Assembly (NCBI GenBank): GCA_023431345.1
Contig: JAEYWK010000105.1
Location: 1 to 64,000, forward strand
Direction: 5' to 3'
DNA: 64,000 nt
Source of the DNA: Pseudomonadota bacterium
Lineage (GTDB): Bacteria > Myxococcota_A > Polyangia > Polyangiales > Polyangiaceae
Shown here: one piece after another, positions 1 to 9,535 of the stretch
How the letters are laid out: each line of letters begins with the position of its first letter
Numbering within the stretch: the first letter of the stretch is position 1
Notes under the pieces: generated by a model
Told to the model about the DNA's origin: nothing
What the model saw: the letters and a program-made list of their open reading frames with translations, nothing else
The model's database searches: none
Position numbers and translations under genes: made by a program

Positions 1-7
1 GGATGGG

Positions 8-134
8 CGGAACGGGTGATCGAATGAGCGGAATCGCTGATCGAATGCTCCGGAATCCTGATCGGATACTTTCGGAACGCTGATCGAATGCCGTCGGAAC
101 GCTGATCGGATCACGTCGGAATACGCATCGAGGC
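8..134. repeat. Tandem 21-22 bp repeats, probable end of an IS21-type element
   Basis: Six degenerate copies of a unit beginning CGGAA and containing TGATCGAATG start at about 8, 29, 51, 73, 95 and 117. The spacing of 21-22 bases is two turns of the helix. The ends of IS21-family elements carry multiple imperfect repeats of this kind, which bind the transposase. No istA or istB gene is in view, so the body of the element would lie to the left of the window. The repeats end inside a coding sequence that is otherwise intact from its start, which fits an insertion. The family assignment is from memory of such ends and is uncertain. Confidence 0.5.
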
Positions 135-305
135 CGAGCTACGCCGGTTCAGAGGAAGCGACAACACCGGCATGTTGCGCTCGGGCAGAATCTCGTTCGC
201 TTGGTAGCCGAGAAATTCCGTGAGAAGCGGCATCAAGAACCGCAGCACAACGTCCGCCTCGTTCTCGTAGACGTTGGTGCTAAATCTGTCGAATAGGCTT
301 CCCAT
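126..305 (-). pseudogene. 5' fragment of a restriction-subunit-like gene, cut by the repeat array
   Basis: The fragment starts with ATG at 305, eight bases after the stop of the large NTPase gene, so it was the next gene of that operon. About 45 residues remain before the reading frame runs into the repeat array and ends at 111. The residues FLMPLLTEFLGY followed by EILPE resemble the start of the HSDR_N-type domain of type I restriction R subunits and related nucleases (a hydrophobic helix, then LGY, then an acidic residue). With so little left the family is a guess. The truncation is seen directly: coding-like sequence stops where the repeats begin. Confidence 0.45.
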
Positions 306-313
306 GCGTGTCG

Positions 314-3300
314 CTACCGGGCTTCTCGCAAGTCTCGCGCAACCTCTCTGGCGGTCTCGTTCAAAGTCGGTGGTGCCGCCCACCGCGTCAGCATTTCAAA
401 CATCCAGTCACTGGTGGTCGGATCAACTCGCGGGAGCAATGCGTCGATCAACGCGGCCGCGCGCGACAAGGCGTGGTCCCAACGGTAGCTCGGAGCCGTC
501 GAGGGGAGGGTCTTCACCCGGTCGTCAAAGGCCAACAAGAGCGGCTTGATGTCGGCGATACCCACGGTATTGCGCAGCTCGGTGTCGCTGAGGTCCCCAA
601 TTAGGTGAGAGATCTCCTGCCAAGGTCCCTCCGAGATGATCTTCAGCGCTAGTGGCAGCGCAGCGTGGAACCAAGCCATTCGGTCGGTAGTCTTCAGGGC
701 GTGCTCGGACTTCGGATCCGTTTCGAGGATTGGCCCCACCGCCCAAAGCGCGACAGCTGCTTGCTTGTCAGAGGGCTCTTCCGACATCGCTGGCAGCAAC
801 ACGTTCCAACAGGCCAGAACGAGTTCGAAGTACTCGCTCGCGCGCGCCAGCGGTACTGCGTCGTTGATGAGAGCCTGCTTCGCTCCGAAGATGGCTTGCG
901 CAACGAAGAGGTCGTACAGCGCGGGGTCTGATAGGAGCCCATCGGTCGGACGTTGAGCGAGGAGGCGCCAGAGGAAGGCGTTGCTACCGGTCTTCTTGCC
1001 GTTACTATCGCGAACGAGCGTGACACAGCCGACGTGCACTCCTCCCTTGCGCACGAGCTGCCGCGCGCGGGTGATGCCGGGTTGAATGTCCTCGATGAAC
1101 CATCTCGATAGAATGCGGTCTTGTTCTGCAGCGGTGAAGTTCCGGAGCAACCAGAAGCTACCGTCCAGGGCATGGCCATTGCGAACTTCGTCGAGCAACA
1201 AAGCCTTCAAAATCGGGCGCCCCGCGTTGTTTCCGCGAAACCATCCAGTGATCCTCGTGAACAGGTAGTAGGCGATTCGGTCCGGCGGTTCTTGGCGGAA
1301 TACCCCGACCGCTTCGAAGAGCCGATCATTCAGATCTGCGCGGTCAACAAGCTTCGGATGCCAAAGGAGTCTGTCGACGAGGCGTGCCATCGCCATCCAA
1401 TACTCAGCCTTTGGCGGGAGCCCGACGACCAAGCCCTCGAAAGGTTCGCAGTCGGCACCCAATTCGGACGCTGCGTAAAAACTAAGCGCCGATAATCCCC
1501 AGTTCGCGAGCGACTCGAGGTGCTCTACTTCAAGAGTCACGCCGATACCCGTGCGCTCACGCTGCGCATCGACGAATTCAGCCAACCGCTCTAGCAGATC
1601 GGTCTGCTCGAGGAGGTGATCTGGTCTGGGAAGGCATTCCACGACGAGCGTTCTGACCACCGGAACAAGCTCAGCCCATTGCTCATCGCCACAGGCGGAA
1701 ATGTGGTTCGCAGGAAGCGCCGCAACATGCGTCCAAGGGACTTGTCGTTCAGACGAGAGCCCGCCGATCGGCGAGCGTGGCGGAGATTCGATTCGCTTCG
1801 GCGTCGCAATGGAGAGAGCGTCGGATTCAGGGTCTGGAAGCTTGAGAGGAGACTCAGCGACCTTAGTGAGCTCTATGAAAGTAGCCGATTCAGGCGGACG
1901 CTCCGTCTCCACGATGGCGTTGTACAGCGGCCCCGCTGACCAAGCGTTTCCCTGCGGAGGCTTTGCGCCATACCGAATGTTGTTCAAAATCGTGGCCTGA
2001 ACCGCCTTGGGTAACTTTGTCCAGCGCTGCTCGATCCCGCGCTGCAGGTAGGGTTGAGCATAACCGAGAACGTACATTCGCTGGTCCTGGAGCAGCTCGT
2101 CGACAATGCTTGCAGGCGCTTGCGCATCTGCCCTGGTAAGGAGATCCAGCACGCACGCCCGCACCCGACCAGAAGCGCTACTGCGAATGCCCGGCCAGAG
2201 CTTGCTCAGCATGTTCCCTCCACTTGCCAGACTATTGGAGAGAACGTCACGCAGCTGGAGGAGCAGCTCGTGATACTCGGAGTAGTGGAGGTCCCAGTAG
2301 GCCTCTGACCTTGCAGAAGAGAATGGTCGTTCCGATGACGTGTTCACCTCAAATGCGGCCGCCTTCTGGACCGCCAACGCGAAGGCACTCTTCACTGCTT
2401 GCCAGCGTTCAGCGTTCCGCGTCTGCTCGAGCAGTTCATTGAAAGTGTCCGGAACCTCCGGCATCGCCGCTGCAAGCGCAGCGTCTCGCTTGGCGTCCTC
2501 ATCGGCTAGCTCCTGCTCGTGCCCCGCGAGTAGCTCTGCAGCGATCCTAACGAAGACCACCGGATGCGTGCTGAGTAGTCCCTTGCCATCATCGATCAAG
2601 GAACCGACGATCCGGTCGTGGGTTCCCATCGGTGTTGGCTTGAATCCGGGTTCGTCCTTGAGCATGCCCTCTTCTTCTCGATACTGGCCCGCAGCAAGGT
2701 AGATCCGCCTAAGCAGATTTTTGTCGGACGCCGGTGGCATCGAGCGGGCAAGCTTTGGGAGCTCGCTGAGGATCCAAAAACGCACGGACTCCCCCAAGTG
2801 CGCAACATCAAGTATCCAATGTGCGGTGCTTTCCGAAGGGTCCAGCTCTACCAATGACTTGACCAATCGTCCCAGGTGCCATCCCCCGCCCTCCGCCAGT
2901 TCGCTTCGAACGCGGGGTGCTGATGTCCACGCCCGAAGCCGCGATGCGAGCTCGATTGCAAGAGGCGATCTCGGGCCCGTCTGCTTGCTGAAGGACTCGA
3001 CGACGGAATGAACAGCCGAGAGAACTTGACCAGTGAGCCAAGGCTTGCTCTCGGCCCAAGCGCTATCCGCCGGAAGTCGGGACAGGAGCTCGAGCCAAGG
3101 GCCCGCATGCGCCAACTTGACGGAGGCGAGCAAAGAGCTCAAGAAAGGCGCACGGCCTCCAGGCCTCAACGAGTCGACGAGGCTCACGACGTCTATCTCC
3201 GAAACGTCGTCGAATTCGCCAAGAATGGTCCCAGCCTGACTCAGGAGCTGCTCTGCAAGCTCGCGGAGAACCTGCGCCAGTCTGATTTCTGCGTCATTGC

Positions 3301-5107
3301 TTACCGCTTTCTCGAGACAGGCTCGCAGTGTTCCGAACTGCAGCAAGGGCGACGATACCGACGAGAGTTTGTCGGAGACAGCTTTAGCCGACACGGTGCC
3401 CTCGTTGAGCCACTCGCCCATGGCGTAGTCGCGAAGCAGTGCATGTCGAAACGCGCTGCGTCCCCCTGGCCCGAGCACGAAAAGCCCTTCGGAGGCGAGG
3501 TCATCAGCCTCGTCGCCGGCAAGGCTGTGGGCGTGAACGCCACTGGCTTCCCTTGTGGCGACGTCGATGATCAAGTTTCGTCGACGGCTGCTTCGGGCGT
3601 CACTATCTGGCCAGATGCGTCGGTTCCAATAGGCAGAGATCAGCCCGTGGCGAGTCTGCAAACCTTGAGGCACTTGTCCTGCTTGTCCGAAAGTGCGGAT
3701 GAAAAGGTCCAGCAATAGAGGAGTTCGCAGCAACTTCCTAAGCGAGTCACCGACGTTTGGACGATCGCTCGGTCCAACGTGCGCTTGGACCATCGGCTCT
3801 GGCCATTCTTCGAGCTCGAGCGGATGCCACCCCGCCACCTTTTCGCTCGACCCGCGCGAGCTTCGCCACTCGAGCAGGCGACTCGTTACACACACCAAGG
3901 CACCAGAGGCCGCCATGCCGCGAAGTGCCGCGAGGAGCGCCGCACGCTCCTGCTTGCTCGCAACATTCTCGATCGCATCGATGCCAACACAGAGCTTCGC
4001 TTGCCGTTGTTGTGCGATGAAGAGCCCTAACTCCAGGGCAGCGGCAATCTCTTTGCCGCCGTGGCCAACCAAGTCTGCAGACGAGAGAAACAGGCACTCG
4101 TCACCGCTGGTTTGGCGCTCGGTCAGCCATTCGCGGAGCAGGACGCTCTTGCCCAGCCCTCCTCGCCCCAAAACTGCAACTGCCTGCGCCGCGTTGGACC
4201 CAAGCAATGCATGCGCGTTCGGATGAATCGTGCGCCAGTCCTGGTATGGCAGGCCCGAGTCGGTGGAGGCGCGAGCCGAGCCGAGGTTGGCGGTGGCGCA
4301 GTCTCGCAGTGAGCGCCACAGTCGCGCATCGTTTGGATCGATCGTGGCTAGGCGTTCGAGAACGGAGAGCGATTTGAGCAGCTCGCCGGAGGTAAAATGA
4401 TGCTTGGTGGTGTCGTCCGCCTCCGCCCGTCGCGAGATTTCACCGCGGAGGGCGCTGAGGAGCTCATCCACCCCGAGGCCTCGGCTGAGGGCCGACAGAT
4501 GACCACGAACCAGCCCCTCGATGACCGAGCCACCGGCGCTCTCTTCGAACGAGAAGTTGGCAAGGAGGCGCCTTGCCTGCAGCATATCTAGAGGCTTCGA
4601 TGTCAGGTCGGCATCGGCACTCGTGAGGACGTGCAGCGCTTCATTGGCCAGGTCTTCGGCCTTCATGACCCGCCGCCTCGATTCGTTCTCCTTCGGAGTG
4701 AACCACGTGCCCGTCACGCGTTGGCTGTGGACGACTAGTGTGCGCCAATGCTCTGGGTTCGTCGGGAGATTGTCCGCGTTGACGACCAAGCGCAGGCGAG
4801 TCAGCGGGGCAAAGAGCGAAGCGTTACCCAAGGTGCGTCTCATGCGGCGCCAAAGTACCCACCGGTCCTCCGCCTTGATTTCGCCGCTCTTGGCCTCCTC
4901 CAAGACGAGCTCGGTACCGTCGCTCTGGATAAGATCCCATTCGGGCGCTTGACCGGGTGACGGAGATGCTTCGACGAAGAACTTCGGCTCAGGGAGTGAC
5001 GTTCCGACGATCGATGCCGTTCGCTGCTCCAGTAGATGCTTCAAGACGCGTTCTGCCAGCACCAGATCCTGGAAAGCAAACCCCACGCGCGCATCGACAC
5101 CGCTCAT
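314..5107 (-). CDS. Large PD-(D/E)XK-like nuclease / P-loop NTPase, conflict-system type
   Basis: This 1597-residue protein opens with a compact domain in which WD at 57-58 and EEAK at 70-73 fit the D...ExK active site of PD-(D/E)XK nucleases, as in dsDUF4297/Cap4-like effectors. A Walker A motif, GRGGLGKS, follows at 314-321, with a Walker B-like KLCVGIDAIENV near 371-382. The remaining 1100 or so residues are helical, leucine-rich and lack other recognisable motifs. They may be the repeat sensor of a STAND-like NTPase. The order nuclease, NTPase, helical array is that of Avs-like and related phage-sensing ATPases, but no close family was recognised. The start is the first ATG, 183 bases after the upstream gene. 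Expected role: sense an invader component and activate the nuclease. Confidence 0.6.
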   Translation of the reverse strand: MSGVDARVGFAFQDLVLAERVLKHLLEQRTASIVGTSLPEPKFFVEASPSPGQAPEWDLIQSDGTELVLEEAKSGEIKAEDRWVLWRRMRRTLGNASLFAPLTRLRLVVNADNLPTNPEHWRTLVVHSQRVTGTWFTPKENESRRRVMKAEDLANEALHVLTSADADLTSKPLDMLQARRLLANFSFEESAGGSVIEGLVRGHLSALSRGLGVDELLSALRGEISRRAEADDTTKHHFTSGELLKSLSVLERLATIDPNDARLWRSLRDCATANLGSARASTDSGLPYQDWRTIHPNAHALLGSNAAQAVAVLGRGGLGKSVLLREWLTERQTSGDECLFLSSADLVGHGGKEIAAALELGLFIAQQRQAKLCVGIDAIENVASKQERAALLAALRGMAASGALVCVTSRLLEWRSSRGSSEKVAGWHPLELEEWPEPMVQAHVGPSDRPNVGDSLRKLLRTPLLLDLFIRTFGQAGQVPQGLQTRHGLISAYWNRRIWPDSDARSSRRRNLIIDVATREASGVHAHSLAGDEADDLASEGLFVLGPGGRSAFRHALLRDYAMGEWLNEGTVSAKAVSDKLSSVSSPLLQFGTLRACLEKAVSNDAEIRLAQVLRELAEQLLSQAGTILGEFDDVSEIDVVSLVDSLRPGGRAPFLSSLLASVKLAHAGPWLELLSRLPADSAWAESKPWLTGQVLSAVHSVVESFSKQTGPRSPLAIELASRLRAWTSAPRVRSELAEGGGWHLGRLVKSLVELDPSESTAHWILDVAHLGESVRFWILSELPKLARSMPPASDKNLLRRIYLAAGQYREEEGMLKDEPGFKPTPMGTHDRIVGSLIDDGKGLLSTHPVVFVRIAAELLAGHEQELADEDAKRDAALAAAMPEVPDTFNELLEQTRNAERWQAVKSAFALAVQKAAAFEVNTSSERPFSSARSEAYWDLHYSEYHELLLQLRDVLSNSLASGGNMLSKLWPGIRSSASGRVRACVLDLLTRADAQAPASIVDELLQDQRMYVLGYAQPYLQRGIEQRWTKLPKAVQATILNNIRYGAKPPQGNAWSAGPLYNAIVETERPPESATFIELTKVAESPLKLPDPESDALSIATPKRIESPPRSPIGGLSSERQVPWTHVAALPANHISACGDEQWAELVPVVRTLVVECLPRPDHLLEQTDLLERLAEFVDAQRERTGIGVTLEVEHLESLANWGLSALSFYAASELGADCEPFEGLVVGLPPKAEYWMAMARLVDRLLWHPKLVDRADLNDRLFEAVGVFRQEPPDRIAYYLFTRITGWFRGNNAGRPILKALLLDEVRNGHALDGSFWLLRNFTAAEQDRILSRWFIEDIQPGITRARQLVRKGGVHVGCVTLVRDSNGKKTGSNAFLWRLLAQRPTDGLLSDPALYDLFVAQAIFGAKQALINDAVPLARASEYFELVLACWNVLLPAMSEEPSDKQAAVALWAVGPILETDPKSEHALKTTDRMAWFHAALPLALKIISEGPWQEISHLIGDLSDTELRNTVGIADIKPLLLAFDDRVKTLPSTAPSYRWDHALSRAAALIDALLPRVDPTTSDWMFEMLTRWAAPPTLNETAREVARDLREAR

Positions 5108-5290
5108 CGTTGACTTCCTCGACGAGATCCGTTCAACGGCTTCCAGGCGACAGCAATCGAAAAGTCAGCATAGACGTTCGCGCGCACTTCGCTGCATGTC
5201 GCCACGAGCGAACTGAGGCGGACCCCAGCAGCCTGTGCGCGGCGTCGAAAAGTGGGGCGGGTTGCAAAGGCGAATCTTAGGCGGTCCGAG

Positions 5291-6244
5291 TCAGCGCTGA
5301 GGCAAGCTCATGAACTCCAACTCGGCCTGGGTCGCTGGCGCAACGGGATCGCATGGAACCAATGGGCGCCCATCCCCGGCGTTGTCCTGGCGCAGGAACG
5401 TCGCGGACGCCCTGGGCTTCAGAATGCTCCACTCGTTCAGGTGAAGAAATTGGTGTCCCGCGATGCTGCCGAGGACGTAAGCAGCGCGGCCTTCATCCCA
5501 CGCGAAGAGCTCCCCTTTGACAGAGGGCCCCCCTCCCACCTCCAAAACGCGGAGCGGATACGTGCCCCTGCGCGTGACCCAAAACGGCGGCGCAAGCCCT
5601 GGGTCAGCAGCCAGTGAATCAGCGAGGCTCACGTTCGACGAGACCTTCTCGAAGCCAGCGAGCAAAGTTTCCAAATGAAAGTCTTCCAACGCGCGCAGCA
5701 CGAGTCGACCAGTCTCGGATACCGTCAGCGTTGGCTTGCCGGCACCACCAAAACCGGCGAGTGGACTATATTCGACGTCGACGCACATCGTTAGGTTGGA
5801 GCGACGCGGACTGCGCACCCATGCCGAGAACGCCGGCTCCGGCTGGAGCGAGTAGAGCATCCCGAGCAGCGTCATGTCGGCCGGGTCGAGGTCACGAACG
5901 ATTCGTTCGATCCTGGCTTTGTTCTCGACTGCATCGTCCGTGTTGAGCAGGTATGCAGCGATGCATGCCAACATGCGCCGTCGCCCATCCGTGGCGTCGC
6001 GCGCCGCTTCCCAGCGCAGGCTCGTGATGAGCGGATGCACTTCGCGAAGACGTTGTTCCAAGACCTCATCGCGTTCGCGGAGGCGCTCACAGAAATCCGT
6101 GACCCAGGCGGCATCCCCGTCTCGCATGAGCTCGACGAGCGCCTCGGAATCGTTGCCAAGGTACGCTGGAAGCAGCTTCCCTACGCTTTTCGCGACCTTC
6201 CACGTTGCCAGACCGGCCTTAGCGAGAACGATAGGTTCGACCAT
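5291..6244 (-). CDS. Unknown protein, upstream partner of the NTPase gene
   Basis: This is a 317-residue protein with an ATG start. I do not recognise the family. The first 130 residues are helical and charged (RLRERDEVLEQRLREVH), and the rest looks like mixed alpha/beta with many glycines and tryptophans. There is no signal peptide and no clear membrane segment, although the first 30 residues are mildly hydrophobic. It lies on the same strand as the large nuclease/NTPase, 183 bases ahead of it, so it may be co-transcribed and act as sensor or regulator. That role rests on position only. Confidence 0.55.
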   Translation of the reverse strand: MVEPIVLAKAGLATWKVAKSVGKLLPAYLGNDSEALVELMRDGDAAWVTDFCERLRERDEVLEQRLREVHPLITSLRWEAARDATDGRRRMLACIAAYLLNTDDAVENKARIERIVRDLDPADMTLLGMLYSLQPEPAFSAWVRSPRRSNLTMCVDVEYSPLAGFGGAGKPTLTVSETGRLVLRALEDFHLETLLAGFEKVSSNVSLADSLAADPGLAPPFWVTRRGTYPLRVLEVGGGPSVKGELFAWDEGRAAYVLGSIAGHQFLHLNEWSILKPRASATFLRQDNAGDGRPLVPCDPVAPATQAELEFMSLPQR

Positions 6245-6357
6245 TGCCGCAGGAGCATAGCCGATTGCAGGCGGAGCCTATGCCTCCGCCGCGACAAAAC
6301 CGTCGGCGCTTCGGGGATAAGAACCACGAGGACGAAATGGCCTCGAAAGGAAGTCCC

Positions 6358-6513
6358 ATGATTCAACCATCCATCACGTTCATCTCCCGTGCCGGCCAGT
6401 ACATGCTGCGCGTGGCTCGCAATGAATCTACCAAGCGCGGTCTCGCCGCCGCCGGCGCTGGCGTCATCATGAGCCTGATCATCGAAGCATGGCCGGCTTC
6501 GCGAGCCGGCTGA
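6358..6513 (+). CDS. Small hydrophobic unknown protein (51 aa)
   Basis: The ATG at 6358 is preceded by AAAGGAAG at a good ribosome-binding distance, which decides this start over longer in-frame ones. The 51 residues include one hydrophobic helix at about 30-44 (AAAGAGVIMSLIIEA), which could be a single membrane span. The next reading frame overlaps its 3' end by 25 bases. It opens the plus-strand accessory block and diverges from the 317-residue gene across 113 bases. Confidence 0.4.
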   Translation: MIQPSITFISRAGQYMLRVARNESTKRGLAAAGAGVIMSLIIEAWPASRAG

Positions 6514-6842
6514 TTGCGGAGCTGATCGGCGAGATCTTCGTCGATACCGTCGACCGGCGCAGACGAGAGTCGGTCGAGCGGGCTCGACAGGCCTGGTTCT
6601 GGTTTCGAGAGATCGCCGAGCCGCCGCCAGGCACTGAGCTGCTGGTCCCGGACGGTTCGGTGTTCACCGGCGTCCTCATCGTGGAACGGAACCAGGTGGT
6701 CTTCCTCGTCGCACTTCGTCACCGTGCGCACGGCGGGAGCAAGCCACGCGAGCATCACTGGTCAACGCGCGATCGTCACCGGAGCTTGTTCGAACAGGAC
6801 GAGCTCGAGTTGGACGAGCGCAATCCCCTCTACCGTCGCTGA
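6489..6842 (+). CDS. Unknown small protein (117 aa)
   Basis: The protein has 117 residues, a charged helical N-terminus (VDTVDRRRRESVERARQAW) and then a short hydrophobic beta-like stretch, FTGVLIVERNQVVFLVAL. There is no good Shine-Dalgarno sequence before the ATG, but the overlap with the preceding small gene would allow translational coupling. No family was recognised. Codon use is in line with the neighbouring genes. Confidence 0.35.
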   Translation: MAGFASRLIAELIGEIFVDTVDRRRRESVERARQAWFWFREIAEPPPGTELLVPDGSVFTGVLIVERNQVVFLVALRHRAHGGSKPREHHWSTRDRHRSLFEQDELELDERNPLYRR

Positions 6843-6895
6843 CATCGTCAGCGGCACAACCAGGTCGCGCTGTCGCGGCCCACCTGAGGTTTGTC

Positions 6896-7156
6896 ATGTC
6901 AGCAGTTCGTATTCGTGGGCGTCGCTTGTATCCTTCCACGCTGGCGCAGCGCCGCTTGATGCTGAGTCTCGGCTCGTACCCCTTGTACGTGCCGCGCGGA
7001 ATCTCCCCGTTTCTCGTGGCGCGGAAGCTGAGCAAAGCCGCTCAGGGGCAGTTTCCAGAGCTGGTGCTGTTGCGAGAGGTGCTTGCCCGGAGACCAAAGC
7101 CGATGCCTGCTCCGAGTCGAGATGAGCATCATGCCGCGGCGACCGTCGCGGCGTGA
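6896..7156 (+). CDS. Unknown small basic protein (86 aa)
   Basis: This is an 86-residue arginine-rich protein starting at ATG 6896. Its middle reads LGSYPLYVPRGISPFLVARKLSKAA, compatible with a small folded nucleic-acid-binding protein, although no known motif is seen. Its last 35 bases overlap the next gene. It sits in a run of same-strand accessory genes. Nothing else can be said from the sequence. Confidence 0.35.
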   Translation: MSAVRIRGRRLYPSTLAQRRLMLSLGSYPLYVPRGISPFLVARKLSKAAQGQFPELVLLREVLARRPKPMPAPSRDEHHAAATVAA

Positions 7157-7820
7157 GCTCACGGAAAGTCTGGTGGCGTGTGTGGAGTCCGACGGCGATG
7201 ATGACCACGAGCTACATCGGCTCCTGGTTGTCCATGAGGCGGACTTGGCCGAGGCGCTGCGGTGTTCACCGTCGGCGCTTTCGGCATTGTCGCGTCTGAA
7301 CTCTATGGACCGCCGCGTTCGCGTTCGCGCTTTGCTGCGCTCGTCGCGCGAACGGCGAGAGCAAGCACACGCCAGCGTCGTTCACAACGCGTCACTGGCA
7401 GCTGGAGCGATGTTGGCGAAGCTGGCCGAATGGTCCGACGCGAGCGTTCAGCTCGACCCACGCATCGTCCTCGGTAGCGGCTTGCTAGGTGACCGGTCAC
7501 TGGCATTCATCCGGTTCGACGCTGAATTGATCGGTGTCGTCACGGTGCGGCGCGCGAAGCTCGTGGAAGCGAGTAAGGCGCTCCGTTTCCCAGATCTCAG
7601 CTGCTGGTTGGACGCCGGTGGCCTGCGCTTCGGCTGGCGTGCCGGTCGTGGTGGGCTTCGACTCGTCGATCAGAATGTCGGCTCCCGCGACGCTGAATCC
7701 GTCCTTCACGTCACCCTCGAACGACCGCGCCCGAGACTAGTCGAAGCGGTTCGGTCGTCGGCCGTCCCCGCCGAACGCCGTTGGCTCGCCGACGGCTTTC
7801 ACGACCTCAACCTGTTCTAG
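7122..7820 (+). CDS. Unknown protein (232 aa)
   Basis: Of the possible starts I chose ATG 7122 (MSIMPRRPSRR), because an upstream start would overlap the preceding gene further. The N-terminal half is helical with a weak helix-turn-helix look (LAEALRCSPSALSALSRLN at about 40-58). The C-terminal half is beta-rich. No catalytic motif is visible. It precedes the DUF932 gene by 60 bases and may belong to the same transcript. Family unknown. Confidence 0.45.
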   Translation: MSIMPRRPSRRELTESLVACVESDGDDDHELHRLLVVHEADLAEALRCSPSALSALSRLNSMDRRVRVRALLRSSRERREQAHASVVHNASLAAGAMLAKLAEWSDASVQLDPRIVLGSGLLGDRSLAFIRFDAELIGVVTVRRAKLVEASKALRFPDLSCWLDAGGLRFGWRAGRGGLRLVDQNVGSRDAESVLHVTLERPRPRLVEAVRSSAVPAERRWLADGFHDLNLF

Positions 7821-7880
7821 CCGTCTTCGAAACTAGCGCGACGGCTCCTTGCTCAGCGCCCTGTGGCGCAGAAAGTCTTC

Positions 7881-8954
7881 ATGAACGAACGAGTCTCAAC
7901 TGGGCTGGCGCTTCGGCCACCCCTTCGACCAGCCCCCGACATGTCGCCGATCTGGGAAGACGTCGACCTCCCTTTCGATGTAGCTGCCGAGCGGTTTGTC
8001 GCCCGGCATCGTGCCGACGGCCAAGCGCGCGACCTACCGCTCATGGACCTGAGGACCTGGGGACTCGCTCCTGACGGGGAGTGGTTCAGCTTGCGGCCGC
8101 TGGCGGGGCATGAGGGGCCGCTACGACTTCGCTCAAACGCCTTCTCGGCGTTGTGCACCAGGCTGGGAGCCCCAGCGGACTTCATGCGCGGGTTGCCCGA
8201 GGCGCTCCAGCTAGCGACGATGAACTGGCTCCTTTCCCGCGGCGAACAGCCGGGTGCGGCCACGTTACGTCTCCGCTCCAACGAGGTCACCGCCATCGTC
8301 AGCTCTCGGTACGCACCCTTGGACGCCGCCGCGTTGGCCGACACGCTCCGCGCAGCACTCGCACGCCACGGCCTGCTCGATGCGGTGCGCGTCAGAGGCC
8401 TCGCGAGCGGCGTCACCGACGTCCTTCGGCTGGTGTTGCCGAGTGAAACGACGCCGGTGAAGGTGGGCGATCCGTCGATGGTCGGCCTCGACATCTCGTC
8501 GAGCAGCTTCGGACGCTCGGCGGTTCACGTCCGGGGCGTGGTGTGGCGGCTCATCTGCATGAACGGCGCCCGCACACCCAGCTCCTTGGGCGACGTGTCG
8601 TTGCGGCACGTGGGCGAGACTCAACGCCTTCGGGATGGGCTGGCAGACGGCGTGGCCACGGCGCTGGTGCATGCCCGCGGCATGATGGACCGCTGGAAAG
8701 CGTCGGTCTCGTCATACATCAACGGGCTTGCCAACTACATCGACGGGCTTCGGGAGCTGGACCAAGGCGAGCAGCAGCGCGTTCGCGTCGAGCTCGGCGC
8801 CAACAAGCCGGCGGAGCTGCCTGAGCGCGTCTCCGTCTATGACTTTGTCAACGCGGTCACTCAGGTGGCCCATGACGCGGAGCCTGCGCGCCGCATCGAG
8901 CTCGAGTCGTTGGCGGGAGGAGTGCTGCTCGATGAAACAGGCGGGCGATCGTGA
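7881..8954 (+). CDS. DUF932 phage/plasmid-type protein
   Basis: This 357-residue protein fits the DUF932 family (phage/plasmid-like protein), whose members occur on plasmids, ICEs and phages next to recombination genes and are of unknown biochemical role. Supporting segments are LRSNAFSALCTRLGAP, the conserved VTAIVSSRYAPLD and the late VWRLICMNGA. The ATG at 7881 has AGAAAG upstream; a GTG six codons earlier is possible. Its stop overlaps the GTG of the RadC gene by four bases (GTGA), so the two are translationally coupled. Confidence 0.75.
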   Translation: MNERVSTGLALRPPLRPAPDMSPIWEDVDLPFDVAAERFVARHRADGQARDLPLMDLRTWGLAPDGEWFSLRPLAGHEGPLRLRSNAFSALCTRLGAPADFMRGLPEALQLATMNWLLSRGEQPGAATLRLRSNEVTAIVSSRYAPLDAAALADTLRAALARHGLLDAVRVRGLASGVTDVLRLVLPSETTPVKVGDPSMVGLDISSSSFGRSAVHVRGVVWRLICMNGARTPSSLGDVSLRHVGETQRLRDGLADGVATALVHARGMMDRWKASVSSYINGLANYIDGLRELDQGEQQRVRVELGANKPAELPERVSVYDFVNAVTQVAHDAEPARRIELESLAGGVLLDETGGRS

Positions 8955-9535
8955 CGTTCCCGGAGGTTGAGCTGCTGGCTCTTCTCGTGGGTGACGCGGC
9001 TGCACGGAAGGTCTGCGCCGCTCCGGGTGGGTGGCGAAGTCTCAGTCAGGCTGAGCTGGAGCAGCTGCGGCTGCGCCCTCGCGCGAAGGGCGTGGTGCTC
9101 GCGCTGCAAGTGCTTAGCCAGCGTCCGTTTGCCGAGCTGCCAGTCGGCAAGCTCTGCGACGCCGCATCGGTCGGAGCCGTCTACGGCGAACAGCTAGGCA
9201 GCCTGGACCACGAGGTCGTCATCGCGGTTGCGGTCGATGGCCACAACCGTGTTCTGGGCGAGTTCGAGGTCGCACGAGGCGGGCGACGCGGGGCAGCGGT
9301 GGCAGCGGCGGACGTGCTCCGTCCCGTCATCCGAGCAACGGGGTCGGCCTTCATCCTCGTGCACAACCATCCATCGGGTGACCCCACGCCGAGCGCCGAC
9401 GACATCCACATGACGAAAGCCCTGCGCAACGCTGGGCTCGTCGTGGGCGTTCCGCTCCTCGACCACATCGTCATTGGTGCGCGAGGCGGCGGCTTTGTCT
9501 CGCTGTCGGAACGCGGCGTCCTGGAGGCTCTGTGA
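8951..9535 (+). CDS. radC: RadC-type JAB/MPN metalloprotease-fold protein
   Basis: The 194 residues cover a complete RadC-like protein. The JAMM zinc signature is intact: H138-N-H140, then S148 and D151, within VHNHPSGDPTPSADD. A helical N-terminus (LEQLRLRPRAKG) corresponds to the RadC helix-hairpin region. Despite the name, RadC proteins have no proven repair role, and many copies are carried on mobile elements. The GTG start overlaps the DUF932 stop by four bases, and the gene's own stop overlaps the next gene in the same way. It therefore sits in a tightly coupled three-gene unit. Confidence 0.85.
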   Translation: MTFPEVELLALLVGDAAARKVCAAPGGWRSLSQAELEQLRLRPRAKGVVLALQVLSQRPFAELPVGKLCDAASVGAVYGEQLGSLDHEVVIAVAVDGHNRVLGEFEVARGGRRGAAVAAADVLRPVIRATGSAFILVHNHPSGDPTPSADDIHMTKALRNAGLVVGVPLLDHIVIGARGGGFVSLSERGVLEAL

